Source: Clostridia bacterium
GTDB taxonomy: Bacteria > Bacillota > Clostridia > Christensenellales > Borkfalkiaceae
Direction of reading: 5' to 3'
DNA: 64,000 nucleotides
Assembly: GCA_017507045.1 (NCBI GenBank)
Contig: JAFWBP010000012.1
Coordinates: forward strand, 1-64,000
Shown here: piece after piece, positions 43,410-52,546 of the stretch
Numbering within the stretch: the stretch's first letter is position 1
Layout: each line of letters opens with the position of its first letter
Notes under the pieces: generated by a model
Seen by the model: only the letters and a program-made list of their open reading frames with translations
Told to the model about the DNA's origin: nothing
Database searches by the model: none
Program-made: the position numbers and the translations under genes

Positions 43410-44402
43410 TCACTCTCTCCAAAAGCCGATCTTGCGGTAGACCTTCGAAAGCGTTTTGCGCGCCGCCTTAAAGGCGCGCTCAGCTCCAACGCTCAAATAC
43501 TCTGAAAGCTGCTTCTTATCCGCAAGCAGTTGGCGCTGTTTTTCCTGCACGGGGGCGAGCACATCGGCTACAACTTCCCCTACTGCAAGCTTGAAATCGC
43601 CATACCCTTTCCCCTCAAACTCACGCTCTGCCTCGGGCATGGTACAGCCCTTGAAGGCGCAATAGATCTGCAAGAGGTTGGAGATCCCAGGTTTTTCCTC
43701 TGCAAAGCGAATACAGTTATCGCTATCGGTAACCGCCCGCTTGAACTTGCGGATGATCGTATCACGATCATCGGAGAGGAAAACGGCGGCATTCGGATTT
43801 TCATCCGATTTCGACATTTTCTTCGTGGACTCCTGCAGAGAGCAGATGCGTGCACCGCCCTTTTGAATGAGTGGCTCGGGCACCTTAAAAGTTTCGCCGT
43901 AGCGGTTGTTGAAGCGGATCGCAAGATCGCGCGAAAGCTCCACGTGCTGCTTTTGATCGGCGCCTACGGGCACGCAATCCGTTTGATAGAGAAGGATATC
44001 CGCCGCCATAAGCACGGGATAATCCATGAGCCCCATGTTCACGTTCTCGGCGTGCTTTGCGCTCTTATCCTTGAACTGCGTCATGCGGGAAGCCTCGCCA
44101 ACGTAGGTGATGGAATTGAGCACCCAGGTAAGCTCTGCATGCGCAGGAATATGTGATTGCACGTAGAGAGCGCACTCCTCGGGGTTGATACCGCAAGCGA
44201 TATAGAGCGCGGCAAGTTCAAGCGTGCGCCGCCTGAGCTCTGCAGGCTCTTGGCGAACGGTGATGGCGTGCATATCCGCAATTGCAAAAAAGCACTCGTA
44301 TTCGCTCTGAAGACGAACCCAGTTGCGCACAGCGCCAACGTAGTTTCCGATCGTGAGATTCCCGCTCGGCTGCACCGCCGAGTATATGACTTTCTTTTCC
44401 AT
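43410..44402 (-). CDS. trpS: tryptophan--tRNA ligase
   Basis: A 330-residue class I synthetase. The HIGH-equivalent is in PSGNLTIGNYVGA and the KMSKS loop reads KKMSKSDEN. GADQKQHVELSRDLA (core GADQKQHVE) is typical. Length is normal. TGTGGAG precedes the ATG, and it has its own promoter; the upstream region is too short for a T-box. Confidence 0.97.
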   Translation of the reverse strand: MEKKVIYSAVQPSGNLTIGNYVGAVRNWVRLQSEYECFFAIADMHAITVRQEPAELRRRTLELAALYIACGINPEECALYVQSHIPAHAELTWVLNSITYVGEASRMTQFKDKSAKHAENVNMGLMDYPVLMAADILLYQTDCVPVGADQKQHVELSRDLAIRFNNRYGETFKVPEPLIQKGGARICSLQESTKKMSKSDENPNAAVFLSDDRDTIIRKFKRAVTDSDNCIRFAEEKPGISNLLQIYCAFKGCTMPEAEREFEGKGYGDFKLAVGEVVADVLAPVQEKQRQLLADKKQLSEYLSVGAERAFKAARKTLSKVYRKIGFWRE

Positions 44403-44440
44403 GAAAACTCCACAAAGATTTGGAATGGTTATACAAAAGA

Positions 44441-44469
44441 ATTATACCACGTTTGCAAAAAAAATGCAA
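44441..44469 (-). promoter_or_regulatory. trpS promoter
   Basis: Minus-strand TTGCAT, 17 bases, TATAAT, 38 bases before the trpS ATG. Confidence 0.7.
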
Positions 44470-44510
44470 CACGGATGCACATTTTTTCGTGAAATTCGAT
44501 TGAAAAGCGA

Positions 44511-44536
44511 GGCGCCGAGGCATTTCCCTCGGCGCC
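44511..44536 (-). terminator. thrC terminator
   Basis: Perfect stem GGCGCCGAGG / CCTCGGCGCC with a 6-base loop just after the thrC stop; the T-tract is modest. Confidence 0.65.
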
Positions 44537-44545
44537 ACATATAGA

Positions 44546-46042
44546 TCAGTTTTCTATGAATTTGAGAACCTCATCAAACATCTTCTCCGCGGAAACTGCC
44601 GTTTTGAAGCGAATTGGCTTATAGCGCACTGCCTTGATGGGATCGGGAACCTTCATTGCGGTGAGCAGGTGGATACGCTTCACACCCTTGAAGGAATCCT
44701 TCACATCGTTACCCGTGAGCGCATAAAGAACATCCTGCGGGAACTTATAAGGGCTCGCCGTAGACACCACCACCATAGGGTGCTTTTCAGACATGGGGTC
44801 TGCCTCGAGCTTCTCAACGTACCGTTGCGCAACACTCATTGCAACGCCTGTGTGCGTATCCATGGGGTAGCCGTATTCCATAAAGAATTCGTAAATGCAA
44901 TCTACCGTGTCGTCTTCCCCCGTGTAGTTTGCAAAGAAAATCTGCCTGAGCGCCTTGAGTTCATCGCTTTTCACACAGTATTTGCCCGATGCAAAAAGCG
45001 ATGCCATGCGTTCTGCCGTGAGCGAAGCATTCCGCCCGGAAAACTCGAACACGAGCCGTTCCAAATTGGAGGAAACGAGGATATCCATCGAAGGGGACAT
45101 CGTGCGGAAGAAGGTACGCTTTGCATCGTAATTGCCCGTTTTGAAAAACTCGGTGAGCACGTTGTTCTTATTCGAAGCGCAAAGCAGGGTTCCGATAGGA
45201 AGCCCCATGCACTTTGCGTAGTAAGCAGCGAGAATGTTGCCAAAGTTGCCCGTAGGAACGCAGAAATTGACCTTATCCCCCATCTTGATCTGCTCGGAAG
45301 AGACGAGATCGAGGTACGCTGAAAAATAATAGCAGATCTGCGGCGCAAGGCGGCCGAAATTGATGGAATTTGCGGAGGAGAGCAGCACGCCCTTTTCTTT
45401 GAATGCTTTTACGCACCTTTCCGAGCCGAAGATCTTCTTCACGCCGCTCTGGCAATCATCAAAATTGCCGCGTACGGCAACGACGTTTACGTTTTCACCA
45501 TCCTGCGTGCACATCTGCAGTTTTTGCATTTTGGAGACGCCTTCCTCAGGGTAGAAGACCATGATCTTAACGCCCTCCGCATCACGGAAGCCTTCAAGCG
45601 CGGCCTTGCCCGTATCTCCGCTGGTGGCAACGAGGATAAGAACTTCCTCCTTGATGCCGAGCATATCGCAGCCCTTTCTGAGAAGATAGGGCAGAACGGT
45701 GAGCGCCATATCCTTAAAGGCGCAGGTGGGGCCATGGAAGAGCTCAAGCAGATACATGCCGTTATCCATGCGGACGAGCGGCGCGGGATCATCCCCCTCG
45801 AATTGGCCGTATGCCTTGCGGAGCGCCTCTAAAAGGCCCTCCTCTTCGTATTCATCGAGATACTTGCGCAGAATAAACGTGGCGCGCTCGGGATAATCCA
45901 TGCCCAGCATCGCCTCAAATTCCTCTGCCGTAACGGCGGGGAAGGATTCGGGAACGTAAAGGCCGCCGTCTTCGGCAATACCTTTCACGATCGCTTCCGC
46001 TCCCGTGACGCGCTTTCCCCCTCTCGTGCTGATAAAATACAT
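44546..46042 (-). CDS. thrC: threonine synthase
   Basis: A 498-residue PLP enzyme converting O-phosphohomoserine to threonine. The PLP lysine is in GPTCAFKDMAL; VATSGDTGKAALEGF (core SGDTGKAAL), and VPTGNFGNILAAYYAK (core PTGNFGN) are conserved. It starts YFISTRGG, as in the long-form threonine synthases. GGTGGAG precedes the ATG. Single gene with a terminator. Confidence 0.96.
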   Translation of the reverse strand: MYFISTRGGKRVTGAEAIVKGIAEDGGLYVPESFPAVTAEEFEAMLGMDYPERATFILRKYLDEYEEEGLLEALRKAYGQFEGDDPAPLVRMDNGMYLLELFHGPTCAFKDMALTVLPYLLRKGCDMLGIKEEVLILVATSGDTGKAALEGFRDAEGVKIMVFYPEEGVSKMQKLQMCTQDGENVNVVAVRGNFDDCQSGVKKIFGSERCVKAFKEKGVLLSSANSINFGRLAPQICYYFSAYLDLVSSEQIKMGDKVNFCVPTGNFGNILAAYYAKCMGLPIGTLLCASNKNNVLTEFFKTGNYDAKRTFFRTMSPSMDILVSSNLERLVFEFSGRNASLTAERMASLFASGKYCVKSDELKALRQIFFANYTGEDDTVDCIYEFFMEYGYPMDTHTGVAMSVAQRYVEKLEADPMSEKHPMVVVSTASPYKFPQDVLYALTGNDVKDSFKGVKRIHLLTAMKVPDPIKAVRYKPIRFKTAVSAEKMFDEVLKFIEN

Positions 46043-46074
46043 ACTCCACCTACTTTAACGGATAATGCTCAAAA

Positions 46075-46095
46075 CGTCCCGCGGGTGGCGGGACG
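46075..46095 (-). terminator. terminator after the P-loop protein gene
   Basis: CGTCCCGC / GCGGGACG stem with TTTT following on the minus strand. Confidence 0.7.
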
Positions 46096-46157
46096 AATCA
46101 TTCAACCGTTTGGTTTTGCCGAACGCTATGCGCTTACGGCTTTTATCTTGCTTGCAA

Positions 46158-46565
46158 TTAGAGATATTTCTTCGCAAACTCAGGAAGATCCTCTTCCGCA
46201 CAGCTGCAGGTGAGCCAGATCTGAAGCCCACGAAGCTCGGAAACCTTTTCAAGCATATAGAAGAGCTGAGCCATATCCTTGAGGTTTCTGCCCGCAATGC
46301 GCGTAGCACCGTCTACATAAACAAATTCGTTATCGTAACCGCCGGCAATGGCACCCTTGATGAAGCCGCAGAGCGCTTCCTCGCCCGCAACTGCGTAATC
46401 GGTTACGTCGATGAAACGGATCTCACGCTTTAAATCGTACATATAGCGCTTGGTATCGGTGATGAACATGAGGTTGCCCTTGGCAGTTGCTACGGCGGCG
46501 TTTGCCTCGTCGATCAGCTTCTTCGTTTTGCCACTGCCCTTGGGTCCGCAAATAATTTTAATCAT
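46158..46565 (-). CDS. small P-loop ATPase of unknown function
   Basis: A 135-residue protein with Walker A CGPKGSGKTKK (about 6-16) and a possible Walker B in FVYVDGATRI. Otherwise I do not recognise it; the size suggests a minimal nucleotide-binding fold without extra domains. No membrane segment. Start ATG has AAGGAGG-like sequence upstream (GGCAAGGAGGCAATC). Transcribed alone between the aminotransferase and thrC. Confidence 0.75.
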   Translation of the reverse strand: MIKIICGPKGSGKTKKLIDEANAAVATAKGNLMFITDTKRYMYDLKREIRFIDVTDYAVAGEEALCGFIKGAIAGGYDNEFVYVDGATRIAGRNLKDMAQLFYMLEKVSELRGLQIWLTCSCAEEDLPEFAKKYL

Positions 46566-46712
46566 GATTGCCTCCTTGCCTTATCGGCCAATATTCCTAA
46601 TACTATTTTAACAAATTTCTGCGCAACTTTCAAGGGATTTTATGAAAAAATCGGGAATAAATTTTTATTCTATCACCTATTTTACCCAAAAAAGCTCCGC
46701 TTCGTAAATTTT

Positions 46713-47909
46713 TTACTGTAAGCTCCGGATGAACGCATCGATCCTATCCAACCCTTCCAACATATCCTTCATGGAAAGGGAATAGGAAAGGCGCACGCAC
46801 TCATCTGCACCGAACGCCGCGCCCGGTACGACGGCGACTTTTGCCGCATCTAAAAGCGTATTTGCGAAATCCACTGAATTATTGATCTGCTTGTTCCCGA
46901 ACGATTTCCCGTAAACACCGTTCACAACGAGCATGGCGTAGAACGCGCCGTCCGGAATGATGCAATATGCGCCCACCATGTCTGAAATGCGCTCGATCAT
47001 AGCAAGCCTTCTGCGCGCAAAACGTGCTACCATTTCCTCAACCGCCGCCTCGGGCGAAGAGAGTGCTTTTAAGGTGGCGTACTGCGCAACGGAGTTGGGA
47101 TTGCTCGTGGCGTGGCTTTGGAAGGAATCGATCGCCTTTGCAATATCCTTGGGCGCCGCAAGATAGCCGATGCGCCAACCCGTCATGGCATACGTTTTGG
47201 AAACGCCGTTCACCGTGACGGTGAGATTCTTCGCCTCCTCCGAACACGCGGCGAACGAGAAGGGTTTCACCTCGCCGTATACGAGTTTTTCATAGATCTC
47301 ATCGGAGAGCACAAAGATGCCCGCTTCAACGCAAACTTCAGCGAGCGCTCTTACCTCTTCTTCCGAATACACGGCTCCCGTAGGATTGCAAGGAGAATTG
47401 AAGATGAAGAGCTTCGTTTTGGGCGTGATTGCCGCTTTGAGCTGTTCGGGCGTAATTTTAAAGCCCGCCCTTTTGCTCGCTCGGACGAACACAGGCACAC
47501 CGCCGCACGTTTTCACAACTTCGGGATAGGTGAGCCAATACGGCGCAGGAATGATGACTTCATCGCCCTCTTCCAAAAGAGCATAACATACGTTGAATAC
47601 GGAGTGCTTGGCACCGTTTGATACGACAATCTGCGAGGCTTCGTAATCAAGCCCGTTATCCCGCTGAAGCTTTTCCGCAATGGCACGGCGAAGCTCAGGA
47701 ATTCCCGCAGAGGGCGTATATTTGGTGTAACCTTTATCAAGTGCGGTACGCGCGGCATCCATGATATGTTCGGGCGTTGCGAAATCGGGCTCGCCCACGC
47801 CAAAGTTGATCACGCTCTCTCCGGCCGCCTTCATTGCCTTTGCCTTGGCGCTAATGGCAAGCGTTTGCGAGGGAGATATCGTGCGAATGCGCTTTGCAAG
47901 TCTTTCCAT
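46713..47909 (-). CDS. class I aspartate/aromatic aminotransferase
   Basis: A 398-residue PLP-dependent fold type I aminotransferase, probably aspartate aminotransferase. The PLP lysine is in NGVSKTYAMTGWRIGY; FGVGEPDFATPEHI, PSAGIPELR, NSPCNPTGAVYS and the substrate arginine region near the C-terminus (ADECVRLSYS) are present. Members also act as prephenate or aromatic aminotransferases, so the amino acceptor is not fixed by sequence. Confidence 0.9.
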   Translation of the reverse strand: MERLAKRIRTISPSQTLAISAKAKAMKAAGESVINFGVGEPDFATPEHIMDAARTALDKGYTKYTPSAGIPELRRAIAEKLQRDNGLDYEASQIVVSNGAKHSVFNVCYALLEEGDEVIIPAPYWLTYPEVVKTCGGVPVFVRASKRAGFKITPEQLKAAITPKTKLFIFNSPCNPTGAVYSEEEVRALAEVCVEAGIFVLSDEIYEKLVYGEVKPFSFAACSEEAKNLTVTVNGVSKTYAMTGWRIGYLAAPKDIAKAIDSFQSHATSNPNSVAQYATLKALSSPEAAVEEMVARFARRRLAMIERISDMVGAYCIIPDGAFYAMLVVNGVYGKSFGNKQINNSVDFANTLLDAAKVAVVPGAAFGADECVRLSYSLSMKDMLEGLDRIDAFIRSLQ

Positions 47910-47975
47910 GTTAATTACCTCTTCTATGGTGATGCACCCTTTCGGTGCATTGAATTGTTCTTTGGTTATAGTTTT

Positions 47976-49040
47976 TTACGCCTCTCCCATCAGCCTGCGT
48001 TCGGTATCCGCTCTTGCTAAAGCATCAATCATCTCATCAAGCTCACCGGAAAGGAATCCTTCCATGTTATGAAGGGAGAGCCCGATGCGGTGATCGGTAA
48101 TGCGGCTTTGGGGAAAGTTGTAGGTGCGGATGCGCTCACTTCGATCTCCCGTGCCAACGAGGCTCTTTCGATTTGCCGCTTCAGCGCCCGTGGCGCGGCT
48201 CTGATAGTAATCCAGAAGGCGGGCCTTTAAGACATGGTATGCCTTTTCCTTGTTCTTGAGCTGACTGCGCTCATCCTGGCAGGTAACGACGATCCCCGTT
48301 GGAAAGTGCGTGAGGCGGATTGCTGTTTCCGTTTTATTTACCTTTTGGCCGCCTGCGCCGGAGGAGCGGAAGAGATCGACGCGAATATCCTTTTCATCAA
48401 GCTCAACTTCCACTTCCTCTGCCTCAGGAAGCACTGCAACGGTGCAGGTGGAGGTGTGGATTCTGCCCTGCGATTCCGTTTCGGGCACGCGCTGAACGCG
48501 GTGCACGCCGCTCTCATACTTGAGGCGCTTATAGGCATTTTTTCCACCTACGATTACAACGGCTTCCTTCACGCCGCCAAGTTCCGTTTCGCTCAGCGTT
48601 GCCACCTCCCAGGAAAGACGGTGCTTCTCACAAAAGCCCATATACATACGATAGAGCTCGTATGCAAAGAGGGCAGCTTCCTCGCCACCCGCTCCTGCGC
48701 GGATCTCGAGCGTGCAGCCCCTCTCATCGTTTTTGTCCTTGGGGAGGAGCAAAATTTTTAGCTTGGATTCGAGCTCACCGAGCGCTCCCTTTAGGGCATG
48801 CCCCTCCTCTAAGAGGAGCTGCTTCATTTCCTCCGTCTCTCCTTCCGCTTCTGAAAACGCGGCGCTCATCTCCGCCTGGGTTTTGCGGTAGAGGCGGTAT
48901 ACCTCGGCAATCTCTTCAAGCTCGGCGCGCTCCTTGGAGAGGCGGGCAAAGCGCTCGGGATCGGCATACGCCTCGGGAGAAGAGAGCTCCGCCGTGAGCA
49001 CATCGAAGCGGAGAACGATTTCCTCAACTTTTGAAAACAT
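47976..49040 (-). CDS. prfA: peptide chain release factor 1
   Basis: A 354-residue RF1 that ends translation at UAA and UAG. The GGQ motif is in SSGAGGQKVNKTE, and the discriminator region is PETESQGRIHTST, here in the usual RF1 form with the PET tripeptide. EIRAGAGGEEAALFA (core GAGGEEA) is typical. Its ATG overlaps the stop of the PrmC fusion by one base; PrmC methylates the GGQ glutamine of this protein. Confidence 0.97.
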   Translation of the reverse strand: MFSKVEEIVLRFDVLTAELSSPEAYADPERFARLSKERAELEEIAEVYRLYRKTQAEMSAAFSEAEGETEEMKQLLLEEGHALKGALGELESKLKILLLPKDKNDERGCTLEIRAGAGGEEAALFAYELYRMYMGFCEKHRLSWEVATLSETELGGVKEAVVIVGGKNAYKRLKYESGVHRVQRVPETESQGRIHTSTCTVAVLPEAEEVEVELDEKDIRVDLFRSSGAGGQKVNKTETAIRLTHFPTGIVVTCQDERSQLKNKEKAYHVLKARLLDYYQSRATGAEAANRKSLVGTGDRSERIRTYNFPQSRITDHRIGLSLHNMEGFLSGELDEMIDALARADTERRLMGEA

Positions 49041-50884
49041 TAAAAGCCTATCTTTACGACGCGCTCAACGCCCGCGTAGTCTTTCACCACCATCGCGAAA
49101 TCGCAGTGCGCCGTCGTTTGGAAAATTTTGATGATATCCTGCGCCTGACCTTCCCCGCATTCGAGAATGAGCAAACCGCCCCGTACAAGGTGACGCGATA
49201 CCTTTTCGGCAATGCGGCGGTAGAAATCCAACCCATCCTCTCCGCCGTCGAGGGCAAGATGCGGCTCGTAGCCGCGCACTTCTTCCTCGAGCGTTTCGAT
49301 CTCCGCACGCTTAATATAGGGCGGATTCGCCGTTATGAGGTTGAATCTGCTGTAAATATTCTCGAAAAGATCGCTCTTTACAAACGCGACGTTCGCCTTA
49401 TTGATCCGTGCGTTTTCGCGAGCAACTTCGAGAGCTTCCTCGGAAATATCTGAAGCAAGCACGGTAATACGCTTATCCTTCGCCGCCTCGCATGCAACGG
49501 AAACGGCGATCGCGCCGCTACCCGTGCAGAGATCGAGCACGCTATCTCCCTGCTTGAGGGAGCCGATCGCTTGCTCTACGAGGAGCTCCGTTTCGGGGCG
49601 CGGAATAAGCACGCGCTCATCTACCTTAAAGGTGTAGCCGTAGAATTCAGCGTCTCCAACGATATACCAAAGCGGCCTATGCGTAAGGCGTTTTTGGAAA
49701 ATTTCAAGAATTTCTTTGCACTCTGCCCGCGTAACGACGCGTTCCTCCGAAAGAGCGCTCCTCGGAATTTTCAGTGCAAGGCTTAAAATCCACTCTGCAT
49801 CCGATTCATCAATGCCTTGCTCTGCAAATACTTTATTCATGAACGCGGAGAGCTTGGAAAGCTTCGTAACCGTGGCAAACAGCATTTCGGGAACGTTTGG
49901 ATCGGCATCCATCTTTTGCACCTTCTCAAAGGCGCAGATGGCGCATTCAATCATACCATCGGTAGGCTCGCGCGTTGTGAGCTTTTGCAAAAGATACCCG
50001 GGCGCTTTGAGAGGAAGTACGAGGGGGCTATCCGTATAGGAAAGCAACTTTAAAACTTCGTAGGAAATTCCGGCCACAACGGGCAGGAGCAAAATTCTCA
50101 CGAGAACGAATAAAACGTTATCCCAAATTCCACCGATTCCCGCATATTGATAGAACATATCGAGCGGCACGCCCACGAGTGCAAACACGATGATGGAAAT
50201 AAAAAGCACCAAAAAAAGGAAGGTGGTTCCGCAGCGATCGTGCAAACGGGAACAGCTTTTCACGTTTTCCACCGTGAGCGGCATACCGTATTCATAGCAG
50301 TTGATCGTTTTGTGTTCCGCACCGTGGCACATATACGTTTCCCGAAGAGAGGGAAAGATAAGTGTAAAGAGAATGTAAAGAATAAAGATAACTAGGCGGA
50401 AGCCGCCCTCGATGAGATGGTACCAAAGCCCATACGCCTCGCTCTTTGCAACGGCGGGCACCGCATCGGCGATCAGCCCTGTAAAGAGAAGGGGAAGATA
50501 GATGAACAGCCCCACGGCAATCACGATGCCGAGAATAAGAGAAATCGTGCTGAGGATATCACCCGTGCTCAACTTCAAATGATCCTCCATCCACTTGGAG
50601 AGCTTGCTCTTTTGCTCTTCTTCCTCGGGATAGGCGGCATCGGCACTACGCATGAGCGTTTGCATGCCCCCAACTAAGGACAGCACGAAATTGACGACCC
50701 CGCGAATAAAGGGGAAGCGCATCCATTTCGCCCGCTTTTCGGGCGCAGTGACGCGCACTGCCTCCATCTGCAGCTCGCCGTTATCATCGCGGACGACCGT
50801 TGCCATAGCGGTTTTGCCCCGCATCATGACGCCTTGAATGACCGCCTGCCCTCCGATGTTAGTTCGATTTGTTTTTTTTCTCAT
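49040..50884 (-). CDS. prmC: DUF1385 membrane protein fused to PrmC glutamine methyltransferase
   Basis: A 614-residue fusion. Residues 1-315 are a DUF1385 membrane protein (GGQAVIQGVMMRG start, HGAEHKTINCYE motif, five hydrophobic segments). Residues 330-614 are PrmC, the N5-glutamine methyltransferase of release factors: helical N-domain, DLCTGSGAIAVS for SAM, and catalytic NPPYIKR. In many Firmicutes these are separate neighbours between rpmE and prfA; here no stop or frameshift separates them. The methyltransferase would thus be tied to the membrane unless proteolysed or started internally. Confidence 0.93.
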   Translation of the reverse strand: MRKKTNRTNIGGQAVIQGVMMRGKTAMATVVRDDNGELQMEAVRVTAPEKRAKWMRFPFIRGVVNFVLSLVGGMQTLMRSADAAYPEEEEQKSKLSKWMEDHLKLSTGDILSTISLILGIVIAVGLFIYLPLLFTGLIADAVPAVAKSEAYGLWYHLIEGGFRLVIFILYILFTLIFPSLRETYMCHGAEHKTINCYEYGMPLTVENVKSCSRLHDRCGTTFLFLVLFISIIVFALVGVPLDMFYQYAGIGGIWDNVLFVLVRILLLPVVAGISYEVLKLLSYTDSPLVLPLKAPGYLLQKLTTREPTDGMIECAICAFEKVQKMDADPNVPEMLFATVTKLSKLSAFMNKVFAEQGIDESDAEWILSLALKIPRSALSEERVVTRAECKEILEIFQKRLTHRPLWYIVGDAEFYGYTFKVDERVLIPRPETELLVEQAIGSLKQGDSVLDLCTGSGAIAVSVACEAAKDKRITVLASDISEEALEVARENARINKANVAFVKSDLFENIYSRFNLITANPPYIKRAEIETLEEEVRGYEPHLALDGGEDGLDFYRRIAEKVSRHLVRGGLLILECGEGQAQDIIKIFQTTAHCDFAMVVKDYAGVERVVKIGF

Positions 50885-51046
50885 ATCAAATCCAGAAAAG
50901 AAAGATGCGAAAAACGGGCCGCACCTTTCACCCTCTCCGCGAGAGAAAACTCAGTTCCTTGGGTGCGCTTTGGCGCTTTTATTGGAACGTTCTTCTCTCG
51001 GTTTCCCACCAAAAGTGGGCTTAACCTGCAAGTTCTGTATAACAAA

Positions 51047-51069
51047 ACAGCCCCCTTAACCGAGGCTGT
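51047..51069 (-). terminator. rpmE terminator
   Basis: ACAGCC / GGCTGT closing stem with inner C/G pairs, followed by TTTTGTT on the minus strand. Confidence 0.65.
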
Positions 51070-51075
51070 AATGCG

Positions 51076-51279
51076 TTAAATGCCGTATCTTTTCTTGAAC
51101 TTATCGACTCTGCCGCCGGTATCCACGAGCTTCTGCCTGCCCGTGAAGAAGGGATGGCACTTGCTGCAAATATCAACCTTCATCATCTCCACATCCTTGG
51201 TGGTACCCGTCTTGAAGGTTTCGCCACAGGCGCATACAACTGTAACTTCACGGTATTTGGGATGAATGTTCGTTTTCAT
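51076..51279 (-). CDS. rpmE: 50S ribosomal protein L31 (zinc-binding form)
   Basis: A 67-residue L31 with the zinc cysteines CACGETF and [10 protein letters not shown] (two CxC/CxxC pairs). The NIHPKYREV start and [17 protein letters not shown] end (core FTGRQKL) are conserved. GTGAGGTGAAG precedes the ATG. It is the C+ form, which in other bacteria is replaced by a zinc-free paralogue under zinc starvation. Confidence 0.97.
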   Translation of the reverse strand: MKTNIHPKYREVTVVCACGETFKTGTTKDVEMMKVDICSKCHPFFTGRQKLVDTGGRVDKFKKRYGI

Positions 51280-51321
51280 ATCTTCACCTCACTCCTACGT
51301 TATCGTTTTGAATACGCGACT

Positions 51322-51350
51322 ATTATATCTGTTTTTTTTGCGTTCGTCAA
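51322..51350 (-). promoter_or_regulatory. rpmE promoter
   Basis: Minus-strand TTGACG, 17 bases, TATAAT, 42 bases before the ATG. Confidence 0.75.
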
Positions 51351-51434
51351 CTGATTTCAAGGCGTAAAAGAAAATTTCTTCGCGCCGACGAATGCGGCAA
51401 TCTTACACAAAATGACGGAATTTATAAAAATGCC

Positions 51435-51463
51435 TTGCATTATGCGCTCGTTTGCGGTATAAT
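51435..51463 (+). promoter_or_regulatory. promoter of the MDR oxidoreductase / cls genes
   Basis: TTGCAT, 17 bases, TATAAT, 39 bases before the ATG at 51503. Confidence 0.75.
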
Positions 51464-51502
51464 AAGGTAGAAGAATACAGAAACTTTCGGAAGGAGATCG
51501 CA

Positions 51503-52513
51503 ATGAAGCTCTGGAAACTCGTGGCAGCAAACAACTTGCGGATGGAGGAGGCACCCCTGCCTAAGGCAGAGGAGAACCTCATTCGCGTCCGCGTGAGTAA
51601 GGTTCTTTTGAACGGAGAGGATGCTGCGCTGTTTGCGGGGAACGTCCGCGTGCGCTATCCCTTGATCCCCGGGCGTTACGCCGTAGGCTTCGTTACGGAT
51701 GAAGGAAACGCCCTCTTCCCCAAGGGAACACGGGTGCTTCTTCACGGCTACCGCCCCGTTCCCACGGAGGGAACCGAGCGGCGCGATTTCGATGCGGACG
51801 ACTATTTTGCCTGTGGCAGAACAATAGACGGCTTCCTTTCCGAGTTCGTGCTCGTATCTCCCAACGATATGACGGCACTCCCCCCCCCCGTGAGTGATGA
51901 ACGCGGGCTTTTGCTGCATCAGGTTGCGGCGGCGCGGGAAATCGTGGAAAAGCTGGGCGCTCAAAAGGGGCAACATTTTGCCGTTGTGGGCGCCGACCTT
52001 GTAGGCATCCTCGTTTGTCAGCTGCTCATTTGGCAGCAGGCGGCACCCATCCTCGTAGATGCCAATAAAGGCCGACTTGATTTCGCACGCACTTGCGGCG
52101 TGTATTACACGGTTCCCGCAGACGATGCTACGATCGACACCGTAGCTTCCATCACGGGCGGAAGGCTTGCCCAAGGCTCGGTATACATTGCAACGGCGGC
52201 AGGCAACTCCACCGATCTCCCCTTCCGCCTTACGGCAAGGGAAGGAAGCATCGTTTATTTTGCAACCAGCATCAACAAAGTTTCAGTTGATCTCGAAGCC
52301 GCGTTCCGCAAGCATCTTGCCATCCGGTGTGTTTCACACGATATGGATTACATTGAAACAGCAATCAACCTCATGGCAAACAAGGCGGTTGATCCCACGC
52401 GCTTCCACGCAAACGAAGTACATCCCGATGGCATTGAGGAATTGCTTACAAACTACCCCCTCCGCCCTGATAGAGATGTAGACGAAATCAATTTCGTAAA
52501 CCTCTTGCAGTAG
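51503..52513 (+). CDS. medium-chain dehydrogenase/reductase-like protein
   Basis: A 336-residue MDR-superfamily protein. The N-terminal half resembles the GroES-like catalytic domain (VRVSKVLLNGEDAALF, PLIPGRYAVGFV) and the C-terminal half a nucleotide-binding fold. The usual GxGxxG reads VVGADLVGIL and the canonical zinc-binding cysteine of alcohol dehydrogenases is not seen in the first 100 residues, so it may lack zinc or be a non-redox homologue. GGAAGGAG precedes ATG 51503. Followed by the cardiolipin synthase gene. Confidence 0.75.
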   Translation: MKLWKLVAANNLRMEEAPLPKAEENLIRVRVSKVLLNGEDAALFAGNVRVRYPLIPGRYAVGFVTDEGNALFPKGTRVLLHGYRPVPTEGTERRDFDADDYFACGRTIDGFLSEFVLVSPNDMTALPPPVSDERGLLLHQVAAAREIVEKLGAQKGQHFAVVGADLVGILVCQLLIWQQAAPILVDANKGRLDFARTCGVYYTVPADDATIDTVASITGGRLAQGSVYIATAAGNSTDLPFRLTAREGSIVYFATSINKVSVDLEAAFRKHLAIRCVSHDMDYIETAINLMANKAVDPTRFHANEVHPDGIEELLTNYPLRPDRDVDEINFVNLLQ

Positions 52514-52546
52514 AGGGCGACTACGGCGCCTTTTGGCACCGTACAT

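Noticed and set aside
44403..44540. T-box upstream of trpS
   Set aside because: The gap is short, contains the thrC terminator and the trpS promoter, and lacks the T-box sequence.
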